Source of the DNA: Bacteroidetes bacterium UBA3022
Lineage (GTDB): Bacteria > Bacteroidota > Bacteroidia > Chitinophagales > BACL12
NCBI GenBank assembly: GCA_002346225.1
Contig: DDYY01000003.1
Coordinates: 1-37,101 of the forward strand
Direction: 5' to 3'
Length of the DNA: 37,101 bases
Shown here one piece after another: positions 16,510 through 24,099 of this stretch (the stretch's first letter is position 1; each line of letters begins with the position of its first letter). The translations under genes were made by a program, and so were the position numbers. The notes below the pieces were generated by a model. The model did no database searches. It was given only the letters and a program-made list of their open reading frames with translations, and was not told the DNA's origin.

Positions 16510-17688
16510 ATGAAAGAAGTAGTTATTGTATCTGTCGCGCGAACACCCATCGGTAGCTTCGGCGGTGGATTAGCCTCCCTTACGGCACCGCAATTAGGTG
16601 CCAAAGCCATTGAAGAGGCGCTGGAAAGAGCCGGAATTCAGGGCGCTCAGGTGCAGGAAATTTACATGGGTAACGTACTGAATGCCGGCATTGGTCAGGC
16701 TCCTGTAACACAGGCCATGCTGAGTGCAGGTATTCCCAACACCACACCTTCCACCACCATCAACAAGGTTTGCGCTTCCGGTATGAAAGCCATCATGATT
16801 GCCGCACAGTCCATCATGGTAGGCACTAATGATATCGTGGTAGCCGGTGGCATGGAAAGCATGAGCAATGTGCCTTACTATCTCACCAAAGCCCGCTGGG
16901 GCAGCAAGCTGGGCAATCAGACTGCAATAGATGGCATTATTCACGATGGCTTGTGGGATCCCTATGGCAACAAACACATGGGTTCCTGCGGAGAAACCTG
17001 CGCCAGGGAATACCAGTTCAGCAGAGAAGATCAGGACAACTACGCTATAGACAGCTACAAAAGAGCTGCAGCAGCATGGGATAACGGATGGTTCGCCAAC
17101 GAGGTAGTACCCGTTGCCATCCCGCAAAGGAAGGGAGATCCGATCGTAATTGACCGCGATGAAGACTATACCAAAGTGAAGTTCGATAAGGTGGGTAGCC
17201 TGGCACCTGCTTTCGAAAAAGACGGAACCATTACAGCTGCCAACGCTTCCAACCTCAACGACGGTGCTGCCGCAGTCGTGCTGATGAGCCGCGAAAAAGC
17301 AGATGAACTCGGCATACAACCACTGGCGAGAATTGCCGGTATGGCTGACGCTCAGCAGGAGCCGGAATGGTTCACTACCACACCTGCGAAAGCCATGCCT
17401 AAGGCTATTGCCAATGCGGGCATCACTACCCAGGATGTCGACTTCTTCGAAATCAATGAAGCATTCAGCGTGGTAGCACTGGCCAATATGAAAGATATGG
17501 GCATCACCCACAAACAGACCAATGTGTTCGGTGGAGCAGTTTCCATTGGTCATCCCATCGGTTGTTCCGGTGCCAGAATCACCATTACGCTGTTAAGCGT
17601 ATTACAGCAAAAAGGCGGCCGCTACGGATGTGCCGGTATCTGTAACGGTGGCGGTGGCGCTTCTGCTATTGTAATCGAAAAGCTCTGA
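16510..17688 (+). CDS. Acetyl-CoA C-acetyltransferase (thiolase II)
   Basis: The 392-residue length matches biosynthetic thiolases. The nucleophilic cysteine is Cys88 in NKVCASGMKA. The base pair is His348 in GGAVSIGHPIGCSGAR and Cys378 in CAGICNGGGG, almost exactly the positions in the Zoogloea enzyme. The FFEINEAFSVV and ASNLNDGAAAVVLMS segments are intact. It condenses two acetyl-CoA to acetoacetyl-CoA or runs the reverse thiolysis, in the cytoplasm, feeding ketone-body, mevalonate or fatty-acid and amino-acid breakdown pathways. The gene has its own promoter box and an intrinsic terminator 32 nt after the stop, so it seems to be monocistronic. Assignment to AtoB versus a longer-chain thiolase is not certain. 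Confidence 0.96.
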   Translation: MKEVVIVSVARTPIGSFGGGLASLTAPQLGAKAIEEALERAGIQGAQVQEIYMGNVLNAGIGQAPVTQAMLSAGIPNTTPSTTINKVCASGMKAIMIAAQSIMVGTNDIVVAGGMESMSNVPYYLTKARWGSKLGNQTAIDGIIHDGLWDPYGNKHMGSCGETCAREYQFSREDQDNYAIDSYKRAAAAWDNGWFANEVVPVAIPQRKGDPIVIDRDEDYTKVKFDKVGSLAPAFEKDGTITAANASNLNDGAAAVVLMSREKADELGIQPLARIAGMADAQQEPEWFTTTPAKAMPKAIANAGITTQDVDFFEINEAFSVVALANMKDMGITHKQTNVFGGAVSIGHPIGCSGARITITLLSVLQQKGGRYGCAGICNGGGGASAIVIEKL

Positions 17689-17720
17689 TCTACAATAAAT
17701 ACCAGTATTGAACATTATTA

Positions 17721-17749
17721 CTCCGGGTAAATGGACCCGGAGTTTTTTT
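17721..17749 (+). terminator. Intrinsic terminator after the thiolase gene, abutting the next start codon
   Basis: A perfect 8-bp stem, CTCCGGGT (17721-17728) and ACCCGGAG (17735-17742), closes a 6-nt loop and is followed by seven Ts (17743-17749). The ATG of the following gene begins at 17750. It should terminate the thiolase transcript, and it occupies the whole translation-initiation region of the next gene. Confidence 0.85.
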
Positions 17750-18655
17750 ATGAAACAGCTATTCACCTATATCCTGATTTGCGCTTCGGCACTGGCATTC
17801 GCACAGCCTGCCGCTGACGATCCGCTGGAGCAATTGCAGCGCTATGAAAAAAACCTGGCGGTGCTGGGCGATTCAACTGTTTCGGGCAGCAACTGGGAGA
17901 TGCGGGAGCAGGCTTGTATCGCTATGGTGAAAATCCTGGTGAAAGCTCTGCAGGTACCCAATTCATTCGATTACCCTTTCGATAGCGTGCCCACCATTTC
18001 GGTGGTTTATCCGGAAGACCGCGCCTTTCGCCTCATTACCTGGCAATTGCAGCTCAAAGACATGACCCACCGCTACTATGGTACCATTCAGATGGCCGGA
18101 GAAGAGCTGGAAATGTATCCCCTTATTGATATGTCGATGTTTATTGCGGAACCCGATTATGCGGTAACCGACAACGACAACTGGTATGGTCAGATTTATT
18201 ATAATGTAAAGAAATTTAAATATAAAAAAGAGACCTATTATTTGCTGTTTGGCTGGGACGGGAATGATATGTGGAGCAACCGCAAGATCGTCGATATTCT
18301 TTCGTTCGATGACAAAGGGCAACCTGTTTTCGGCCGGCCGGTTTTTGAATTTTCAGAAGGAGAGGTGAGGAGCAGGGTAATGATTGAATACAAGGAGGAT
18401 GCTTCTCCGGCACTGGTATGGGATGAGCAACTGCAAATGATTGTATTCGACTACCTGCAACCTGAAAATCCGATGTCGGAAGGTATTTACATGACCTATA
18501 TCCCCGATGGTACTTACCAGGGGTTCTATTTCGACAAAAAGAAAAGACACTGGATATTGCAGCGGGTGGTATTCAATGTTGTCCTGGATGAACCGCCGTT
18601 ATTCAAGCCGAAATACAAAGGCGAAGACCCGAATATGTACATCAAGGAGAACTAA
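17750..18655 (+). CDS. Exported protein of unknown function
   Basis: This 301-residue protein starts at the ATG at 17750, chosen because a good signal peptide follows at once (MKQLFTYILICASALAFAQ). An upstream TTG at 17708 would add 14 residues encoded by the terminator hairpin. The mature part has a beta-rich pattern with many aromatic residues. Strings such as YYLLFGWDGND and VDILSFDDKGQPVFG recur in hypothetical Bacteroidota proteins, and I cannot name a domain. No catalytic motif is visible. The gene lies directly after a strong terminator with no spacer, so its transcription must come from read-through or a promoter inside or upstream of the hairpin. It converges on the RNA methyltransferase gene with a 4-nt stop overlap. 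Confidence 0.8.
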   Translation: MKQLFTYILICASALAFAQPAADDPLEQLQRYEKNLAVLGDSTVSGSNWEMREQACIAMVKILVKALQVPNSFDYPFDSVPTISVVYPEDRAFRLITWQLQLKDMTHRYYGTIQMAGEELEMYPLIDMSMFIAEPDYAVTDNDNWYGQIYYNVKKFKYKKETYYLLFGWDGNDMWSNRKIVDILSFDDKGQPVFGRPVFEFSEGEVRSRVMIEYKEDASPALVWDEQLQMIVFDYLQPENPMSEGIYMTYIPDGTYQGFYFDKKKRHWILQRVVFNVVLDEPPLFKPKYKGEDPNMYIKEN

Positions 18656-19398
18656 TTGCCTCCTGCACCGGTCCTGCGGCTTATTTCCCACATCAGTATG
18701 CCTGCTGCCACAGCGGCATTCAGCGATTCTCCCTTTCCGGATGAAGGGATGCTCACCACTTCCGTAGCGCGTTGCAACACCACCTCGCGAACGCCTGAAG
18801 ATTCACCGCCAATCACCAGAATACCCTGTTCGGGAATGTCTATTTTTTCTATGGTAGTGCCCGACATATCAGCAGCGTAAATCGGTGGAGTAGCTTCCTG
18901 CAGCAGGGTATCAAGGTTTCCATAGCGTACCGGCAGGTGAAACAGGGCTCCCATAGTGGCCTGAATGGTCTTGGGGTTGTACAGGTCTACCGTGTCTTCA
19001 GAACAGATTACCTGCCTGAACCCCATCCATGCGGCAGTGCGGATGAGGGTGCCCATATTGCCCGGGTCTCTGATACCATCCAGGGCCAGCGTCCATCCCG
19101 TAAGTTCCAATGCTGTTGGAGCTTGTATTTTTACCACTGCCAGCATACCCGGTGGAGTGTGCAGAGAAGAAAGTTGTTGCATTTGTTGCGCCGATGCCAG
19201 GACCACTTCAGGAGCTTTTGTGTGGGTAAGTGCAGGAGGTTCATGTCCGGCGGTATACACCAGGGATGTCACCTCCCAGTCCGAGTGAAGTGCCTCTGCC
19301 ACTACTTTATCACCCTCAATTAAAAATTCGCTATACTTTTGGCGGTACTTCTTATGTTGCAAAGACTTCAGGTATTTCAGTTTCGCGGTGCTCAGCAT
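18652..19398 (-). CDS. SpoU/TrmH-family RNA 2'-O-ribose methyltransferase
   Basis: The protein has 248 residues from the ATG at 19398. A TTG at 19407 would add three residues, but MLSTAKLKYLKSL matches the usual start and a -7 box lies just before the ATG. An N-terminal L30e-like substrate-binding domain (about 5-90, with EFLIEGDKVVAEAL) precedes the SPOUT trefoil-knot domain. All three SpoU motifs are clear: LDGIRDPGNMGTLIRTAAW (about 108-126), IGGESSGVR near residue 200, and IPSSGKGESLNAAVAAGILM (about 216-235). It should transfer a methyl group from SAM to a ribose in rRNA or tRNA. The exact target (RlmB-like G2251 or other) cannot be fixed from sequence. Confidence 0.94.
   Translation of the reverse strand: MLSTAKLKYLKSLQHKKYRQKYSEFLIEGDKVVAEALHSDWEVTSLVYTAGHEPPALTHTKAPEVVLASAQQMQQLSSLHTPPGMLAVVKIQAPTALELTGWTLALDGIRDPGNMGTLIRTAAWMGFRQVICSEDTVDLYNPKTIQATMGALFHLPVRYGNLDTLLQEATPPIYAADMSGTTIEKIDIPEQGILVIGGESSGVREVVLQRATEVVSIPSSGKGESLNAAVAAGILMWEISRRTGAGGN
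19334..19341 (+). promoter_or_regulatory. -7 promoter box (TACTTTTG) for the TamL-like gene, inside the methyltransferase gene
   Basis: An exact TAnnTTTG match lies 12 nt before the ATG at 19354. It lies within codons near the N terminus of the divergent RNA methyltransferase gene, so the plus-strand transcript starts inside that gene. Confidence 0.5.
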
Positions 19399-21861
19399 CT
19401 CTGGCAAAGGTATTCAGCCTTGGCGATAGTTGTGTGCTTGATATGGTGTTTACCTGCCTGTAACAATGTGCGCTACCTGCGGGAAGGGGAGCAGCTGTAC
19501 CGAGGAACTACTGTAACCTTCACCGAAAATGCCACGCTACCGGAAGACCTCGCAGGCCTTGATTCCAAAATGGCGCAACTCAGTAAGCTCAAAGAGAACA
19601 AGCGGGTGCTGGGTATGTATCCATTGAAGATGTGGCTCTACAATCTCGGCGATCGCGGCTTCGATCAGTTCCTGGACTATGCCGCAGAAAAAGAGGGAAC
19701 GCTATCCTTATCGCCCCTCACAGCGGCATTGCCTTTCTTTCAGCCGGACAGTGACCTGCGCAACTGGCTGGTCAATAAAGCAGGGGAAGCTCCCTCGTTG
19801 ATTGACTCAGGAAAGATATATGAAACGCAGATCAGGATGGAAAACTACCTCTACAACAGAGGATTCTTCTACCCAAAAACAGCGTATGAAGTTAACCTTA
19901 ATGAAAAGAAACAACAGGCAAGGGTGGTCTATACCGTCGACCCGGGACGAGTGTATAAAATCAATAATGTGGTGTATGAACTCGAAGACCCGGAACTGAG
20001 CCGCATTGCATTGATGGATACGGCCAACAGTCCGCTGAAGCCGGGCAAGCGCTTTGATGTTGATTACCTGAAGGGGGAACGCAACCGCATTTCCCGCAAT
20101 CTGACCGATAACGGCTACCTCTTGTTCAACAACGAATACGTTTATTATGAAGTAGACACCACCTCAGGCTTCGAGGAACTGGATATCTACATCAAGGTGA
20201 GCAAGCCCGAAAATGATACCATCCACAGAAGGTATAAAATCAGAGACATTTATATTCTGCCCGATGCCAAAATGGCTAATGCCCGCAACAACGAACTGGA
20301 TACGCTGGTGTACGAGGAGCTGACGCGTTCCGGTACCAGCGTCAGGTCAACGTACAAGATTGTGGAAGATGAGCACCGCTATACCGAAAAATCATTGGCG
20401 AACAATGTCTTTCTGAACAGCGATGATTACTATTCCACTTCCAAGTCCAACCAGACCATTGGCGCTTTTTCCAATCTGGGAATGTTCAAATACAGCACCA
20501 TTCAAACCATTCCCATCGATTCTTCCGGCTTTCTGAAATACCTAGATGTGGTGTTGAAGCTCGAGCCCCTGAAAAAGCGCGACCTTACCCTGGAGTTCAA
20601 TACCAGCACCACTTCCGAATACCTCTTTGCCAACTATGCCAACGCATCGTATTCTATCCGCAACCAGTTCAAACGACTCGACCTGCTGCGTTTCTCACTC
20701 GATGCCGGTATTGAATCGCAGATCAGCAGCAGCAAAGTAGCGTTGAACACCTCTGAATTCACCGCCCAGGCCAGCTTGTTATTTCCGCGATTTTTCTGGC
20801 CGTTTTCTATCTATACACCCAAAACCTACTATCCGCGGACTGTCAGCACCGTCAAGCTGGAATACCTCAACAGGGTGTTCTTCTACACCTTGTTCAACAC
20901 AGCTTTCTCCTATGGCAGCGACCGCTTTGAAGGAACCCGCAAACAGCAACTATCCCTGTTTCCCATCGACGTAAACTATGTGCGGGTGCCACGTAGAACA
21001 GCACAATTCGATTCGATATTGGACGGCAATTTCCTGCTTAAACAGAGTTTTCAGGAACAGTTAATCCTTGCCCCCAACGTGACCTACATCTATAATTCCC
21101 AGGCCATTAATAATAATATTTTTGATATTTATTTCCGCGGTAAAGTAGAGCTGGCGGGTTCACTTTTTTATCTGGGTAACGCATTGAGTTCCGGAAGGTC
21201 TGTCTTTTCACCTCCCGCCGCCGGAGAGGATCCGTTCACCTTACTCAATCTTCCATTTTCGAATTATACACGCCTTGACCTGGACTTCAGGAGCTATTAT
21301 GATTTCAATAGTTCCAATACACTCGTGGGTCGTCTGGCACTGGGCGTGGCGGTGCCCTACTGGAACTCAGAGGTTGTGCCTTTCGTGAAGCAGTTTTATG
21401 TAGGGGGTGCTAACTCCATCAGGGCTTATCCCATTCGAAAAGTGGGTCCGGGTGCCTATTTGTCTTATGTAGTGAATGAAGACGGCTTTGCTCAGCCTGT
21501 GCTGGAAGACCAGACCGGCGATCTGAAAATAGAATGGAATACAGAGTACAGGTTCGAAATCATCGGTGCGCTGAAAGGTGCGCTATTCTGCGATATCGGC
21601 AATGTGTGGACCCTGCAGGAAGACAGTTTCAGACCGGGCTCTCAGTTTAAATTCAACGAGTTCTTAGGGGAGTTTGCCATTGGTCCGGGCGCCGGCATAC
21701 GGCTCGATCTCTCTTATTTCATCCTGCGCCTGGATGGAGCTTATCCCTTGCGCGATCCGGCCATCGATGGTCCCCTAGGCAAAGCACTTCGTGAAAATGA
21801 AGGTGTTATTTTTCCCGATAAAGTGGTCAACTGGAATTTCGCCATCGGTTATCCTTTCTGA
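19354..21861 (+). CDS. TamL-like BamA/Omp85-family outer-membrane lipoprotein
   Basis: The protein has 835 residues from the ATG at 19354. A TTG at 19339 is less likely. A hydrophobic segment ends in the lipobox LPAC (Cys36), followed by NNVRYLREGEQLYRG, typical of the lipid-anchored TamL branch in Bacteroidota. POTRA-like repeats span about residues 40-420, for example YNRGFFYPKTAYEV and RISRNLTDNGYLLFNN. A 16-strand Omp85 barrel spans about 430-835, with the conserved FYVGGANSIRAYPIRKVGPG (the lid-loop RAY variant) and a C-terminal aromatic strand end, NFAIGYPF. In Bacteroidota, TamL works with an inner-membrane TamB homologue in outer-membrane protein or lipid export. No tamB lies beside it. 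The 5' end overlaps the divergent methyltransferase gene by 45 nt. Confidence 0.92.
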   Translation: MLQRLQVFQFRGAQHLWQRYSALAIVVCLIWCLPACNNVRYLREGEQLYRGTTVTFTENATLPEDLAGLDSKMAQLSKLKENKRVLGMYPLKMWLYNLGDRGFDQFLDYAAEKEGTLSLSPLTAALPFFQPDSDLRNWLVNKAGEAPSLIDSGKIYETQIRMENYLYNRGFFYPKTAYEVNLNEKKQQARVVYTVDPGRVYKINNVVYELEDPELSRIALMDTANSPLKPGKRFDVDYLKGERNRISRNLTDNGYLLFNNEYVYYEVDTTSGFEELDIYIKVSKPENDTIHRRYKIRDIYILPDAKMANARNNELDTLVYEELTRSGTSVRSTYKIVEDEHRYTEKSLANNVFLNSDDYYSTSKSNQTIGAFSNLGMFKYSTIQTIPIDSSGFLKYLDVVLKLEPLKKRDLTLEFNTSTTSEYLFANYANASYSIRNQFKRLDLLRFSLDAGIESQISSSKVALNTSEFTAQASLLFPRFFWPFSIYTPKTYYPRTVSTVKLEYLNRVFFYTLFNTAFSYGSDRFEGTRKQQLSLFPIDVNYVRVPRRTAQFDSILDGNFLLKQSFQEQLILAPNVTYIYNSQAINNNIFDIYFRGKVELAGSLFYLGNALSSGRSVFSPPAAGEDPFTLLNLPFSNYTRLDLDFRSYYDFNSSNTLVGRLALGVAVPYWNSEVVPFVKQFYVGGANSIRAYPIRKVGPGAYLSYVVNEDGFAQPVLEDQTGDLKIEWNTEYRFEIIGALKGALFCDIGNVWTLQEDSFRPGSQFKFNEFLGEFAIGPGAGIRLDLSYFILRLDGAYPLRDPAIDGPLGKALRENEGVIFPDKVVNWNFAIGYPF
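19405..19412 (-). promoter_or_regulatory. -7 promoter box (TACCTTTG) for the RNA methyltransferase gene, inside the TamL-like gene
   Basis: On the minus strand an exact TAnnTTTG match is followed by 6 nt (CCAGAG) and then the ATG at 19398. The start site should fall at or beside the start codon, predicting a leaderless mRNA. The box lies inside the signal-peptide codons of the divergent TamL-like gene. Confidence 0.55.
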
Positions 21862-21918
21862 TATTCACAGGAAGGTCATTTCCTGCTCCACCGCAAGCTT
21901 TTTGTAGGCTGCGAGCGT

Positions 21919-21926
21919 TATCTTTA
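21919..21926 (+). promoter_or_regulatory. Near-consensus -7 box (TATCTTTA) before the first FG-GAP gene
   Basis: The box has one mismatch to TAnnTTTG (A for the last G) and ends 4 nt before the ATG at 21931, in the 69-nt gap after the TamL-like gene. If used it would yield a nearly leaderless transcript, but the gene could also be read through from upstream. Confidence 0.25.
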
Positions 21927-21930
21927 CAAG

Positions 21931-24099
21931 ATGCGTCATTGGATACTTGTTTGTTGCTTTATTACCCTGTTGGTCACCGCTGCAAAGGGTCAGAACTATA
22001 TCCACGATCCACTTACTCAGGTAGTGCAGGATGGAAAAACCTTGCGCGACCCGTTTACAGGGGGATTCAACAATCCGCAATTCTGGCCGGTGCAACTCAA
22101 TACCGACGGACTCACTGATTTGCTGGTATTCGACCGCAATGGTAACAAGGTGCTGCCTTATATCAATACCGGCAATGTAGGCAGTGACGCCTATAGGTAC
22201 GATCCGCAATACGAAGGCTTTTTTCCACCTATGGAGCATTTTGTTGTCACCGCCGATTTCAACTGCGACGGATATGAGGACCTCTTCACCTCCTACGATG
22301 ATGGATTGAGCGTATACAAGGCAGTGGTGGTGGATGGCAACGTAACCTATGAACTGGAAATAGAAAAACTGCAATACAGCGAAGCCGGATTTTCATTCGA
22401 CCTGGCAGTGGGCATCATTGATATTCCTGGCATTGCCGATGTAAATGGCGATGGCGACCTCGATGTACTTTCCTTTAAACTCATAGGCGGCTTTGTCGAT
22501 TACTTCGAAAATCAGGCAGTGGAGAACGGAAGCGACTGTGGTGCGCTGGAACTGGAGCATGTCAACAGCTGCTGGGGCGATTTTTATGAGTCCGGCGTGG
22601 CCAAGTCAGTAAAACTCGACAGTACCTGCTCTGAATCCCCGGCTGAGAGAAGTGGCATGCATGCGGGTTCTACCTTCATGATTTACGATGAAGAGGGTGA
22701 TGGCGACATGGATATCGTACTCGGCGATTTGAGCTTCCAGAACCTCAACCGACTGCTGAATGGAGGCACCTCGGAATTGGCACATATCACGGCGCAGGAT
22801 ACGGCATTTCCCGGCTACAATGTCCCGGTAGATATTACCACTTTCCCCGCTCCATTTCTTTTTGATGCCGATAATGATGGCAACAAAGACATGCTGGTAG
22901 CACCCAACAAGGACGGATTCAGCCTGAATACCGACAACGTTTTATTCTATCAGAATATATCTATAGATGACACATATAATTTCTCTTATCAGCATGATAC
23001 GCTCTTCACTGCGCAGATGATAGATGTGGGAACAGGAGCCAGACCCTTCTTCTTTGATCACAATAACGACGGACTATTGGATATGGTGGTGGGCAATTTC
23101 GGTTATTTCGAAGCCGGAGCCTTCAAAGGTCAGATGGCCTTGTATGAAAACACCGGCGATGCAGAGAACCCTGTGTTTACGCTTATTACGAGAGACTATG
23201 CCAACATGGGCATTTACGGGTTTCGTTCCTTGCATCCTGCTTTTGCTGATTTAGACGGCGATGGGGATACCGATATGCTCGTTGGAGAAGAAAATGGCTT
23301 TGTGCACTTTTTCAGAAACAATGCAGCCGCAGGAGAGAATGCCAATTTCGTGCTGGCAGGTCCGAACTATCAGGGCATAGACCCCGGGAAATTTTCTACA
23401 CCGGCATTGTTCGATGTCAACGATGACGGACTCCTTGATCTGGTGATAGGGGAACAAAACGGTAATCTGAATTATTACGAAAATACTGGCACCGCAGCAG
23501 CACCCGTGTTCAGTCTGGTAACAGAAGCCTGGGGTGGGGTGGACGTAAGAGAGACAGGATTTCTGACAGGCCACAGTGCACCTTACATCTATCCACTAAC
23601 CGATGGTTCTCTGGAATTATATGTAGGTTCCGAAAGCGGACGTATCTATAAGTATTATCCGGTGGATGCTACCACTACGTTGTTTCCATTGATCAGCAGT
23701 TTTTACAATGATATCGATGAAGGCACCAAAACAAGTGTAACGCTTGTTGATATTAGTGCGGATGGTATACCCGAGCTGATAACAGGCAATGACAGAGGCG
23801 GGGTTACGATGTACAGGGACAAGAACACGGTGGTAGCTATTGCTGCGGAATCCTACACGCCGGAACTGCGTATTTTCCCGAATCCCACATCAGGCACTAT
23901 CTATGTCACTGCAGAAATACCTGTTGTTATGCATTATAATATTTTTGATATTACAGGAAGAAACATACAAGCCGGAACATTATCGCCGCTCATTTTGCAG
24001 CCCATTACTTTGCATTTTACTCAGTCCGGCTGGTATGTCCTCACCATAGCAAAAGAAAACGGCGAGAACTTGCTGGTTCAACCATTTATCAGGGAGTGA
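21931..24099 (+). CDS. Secreted FG-GAP/VCBS repeat protein with T9SS sorting domain (paralogue 1)
   Basis: The protein has 722 residues and a signal peptide ending AAKGQ at about residue 21. I count nine Asp-rich calcium-loop repeats of the DxDxDGxxD type at about residues 55, 108, 169, 252, 311, 375, 439, 494 and 606, for example DVNGDGDLDVL and DLDGDGDTDML. These belong to the integrin-alpha-like beta-propeller (VCBS/FG-GAP) class. A conserved Cys-rich insert (SDCG, SCWGDF, STCSES) lies at about residues 200-245. The C terminus (from about 650) is a type A T9SS domain starting LRIFPNPTSG. The protein should be surface-attached or released. Propellers of this class commonly bind ligands, but the target is unknown. 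It overlaps the next paralogue by 4 nt. Confidence 0.9.
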   Translation: MRHWILVCCFITLLVTAAKGQNYIHDPLTQVVQDGKTLRDPFTGGFNNPQFWPVQLNTDGLTDLLVFDRNGNKVLPYINTGNVGSDAYRYDPQYEGFFPPMEHFVVTADFNCDGYEDLFTSYDDGLSVYKAVVVDGNVTYELEIEKLQYSEAGFSFDLAVGIIDIPGIADVNGDGDLDVLSFKLIGGFVDYFENQAVENGSDCGALELEHVNSCWGDFYESGVAKSVKLDSTCSESPAERSGMHAGSTFMIYDEEGDGDMDIVLGDLSFQNLNRLLNGGTSELAHITAQDTAFPGYNVPVDITTFPAPFLFDADNDGNKDMLVAPNKDGFSLNTDNVLFYQNISIDDTYNFSYQHDTLFTAQMIDVGTGARPFFFDHNNDGLLDMVVGNFGYFEAGAFKGQMALYENTGDAENPVFTLITRDYANMGIYGFRSLHPAFADLDGDGDTDMLVGEENGFVHFFRNNAAAGENANFVLAGPNYQGIDPGKFSTPALFDVNDDGLLDLVIGEQNGNLNYYENTGTAAAPVFSLVTEAWGGVDVRETGFLTGHSAPYIYPLTDGSLELYVGSESGRIYKYYPVDATTTLFPLISSFYNDIDEGTKTSVTLVDISADGIPELITGNDRGGVTMYRDKNTVVAIAAESYTPELRIFPNPTSGTIYVTAEIPVVMHYNIFDITGRNIQAGTLSPLILQPITLHFTQSGWYVLTIAKENGENLLVQPFIRE

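Noticed and set aside
16594..17553. A 319-residue open frame on the minus strand opposite the thiolase gene.
   Set aside because: Complete active-site conservation on the plus strand identifies the real gene; the antisense frame has no recognisable features.
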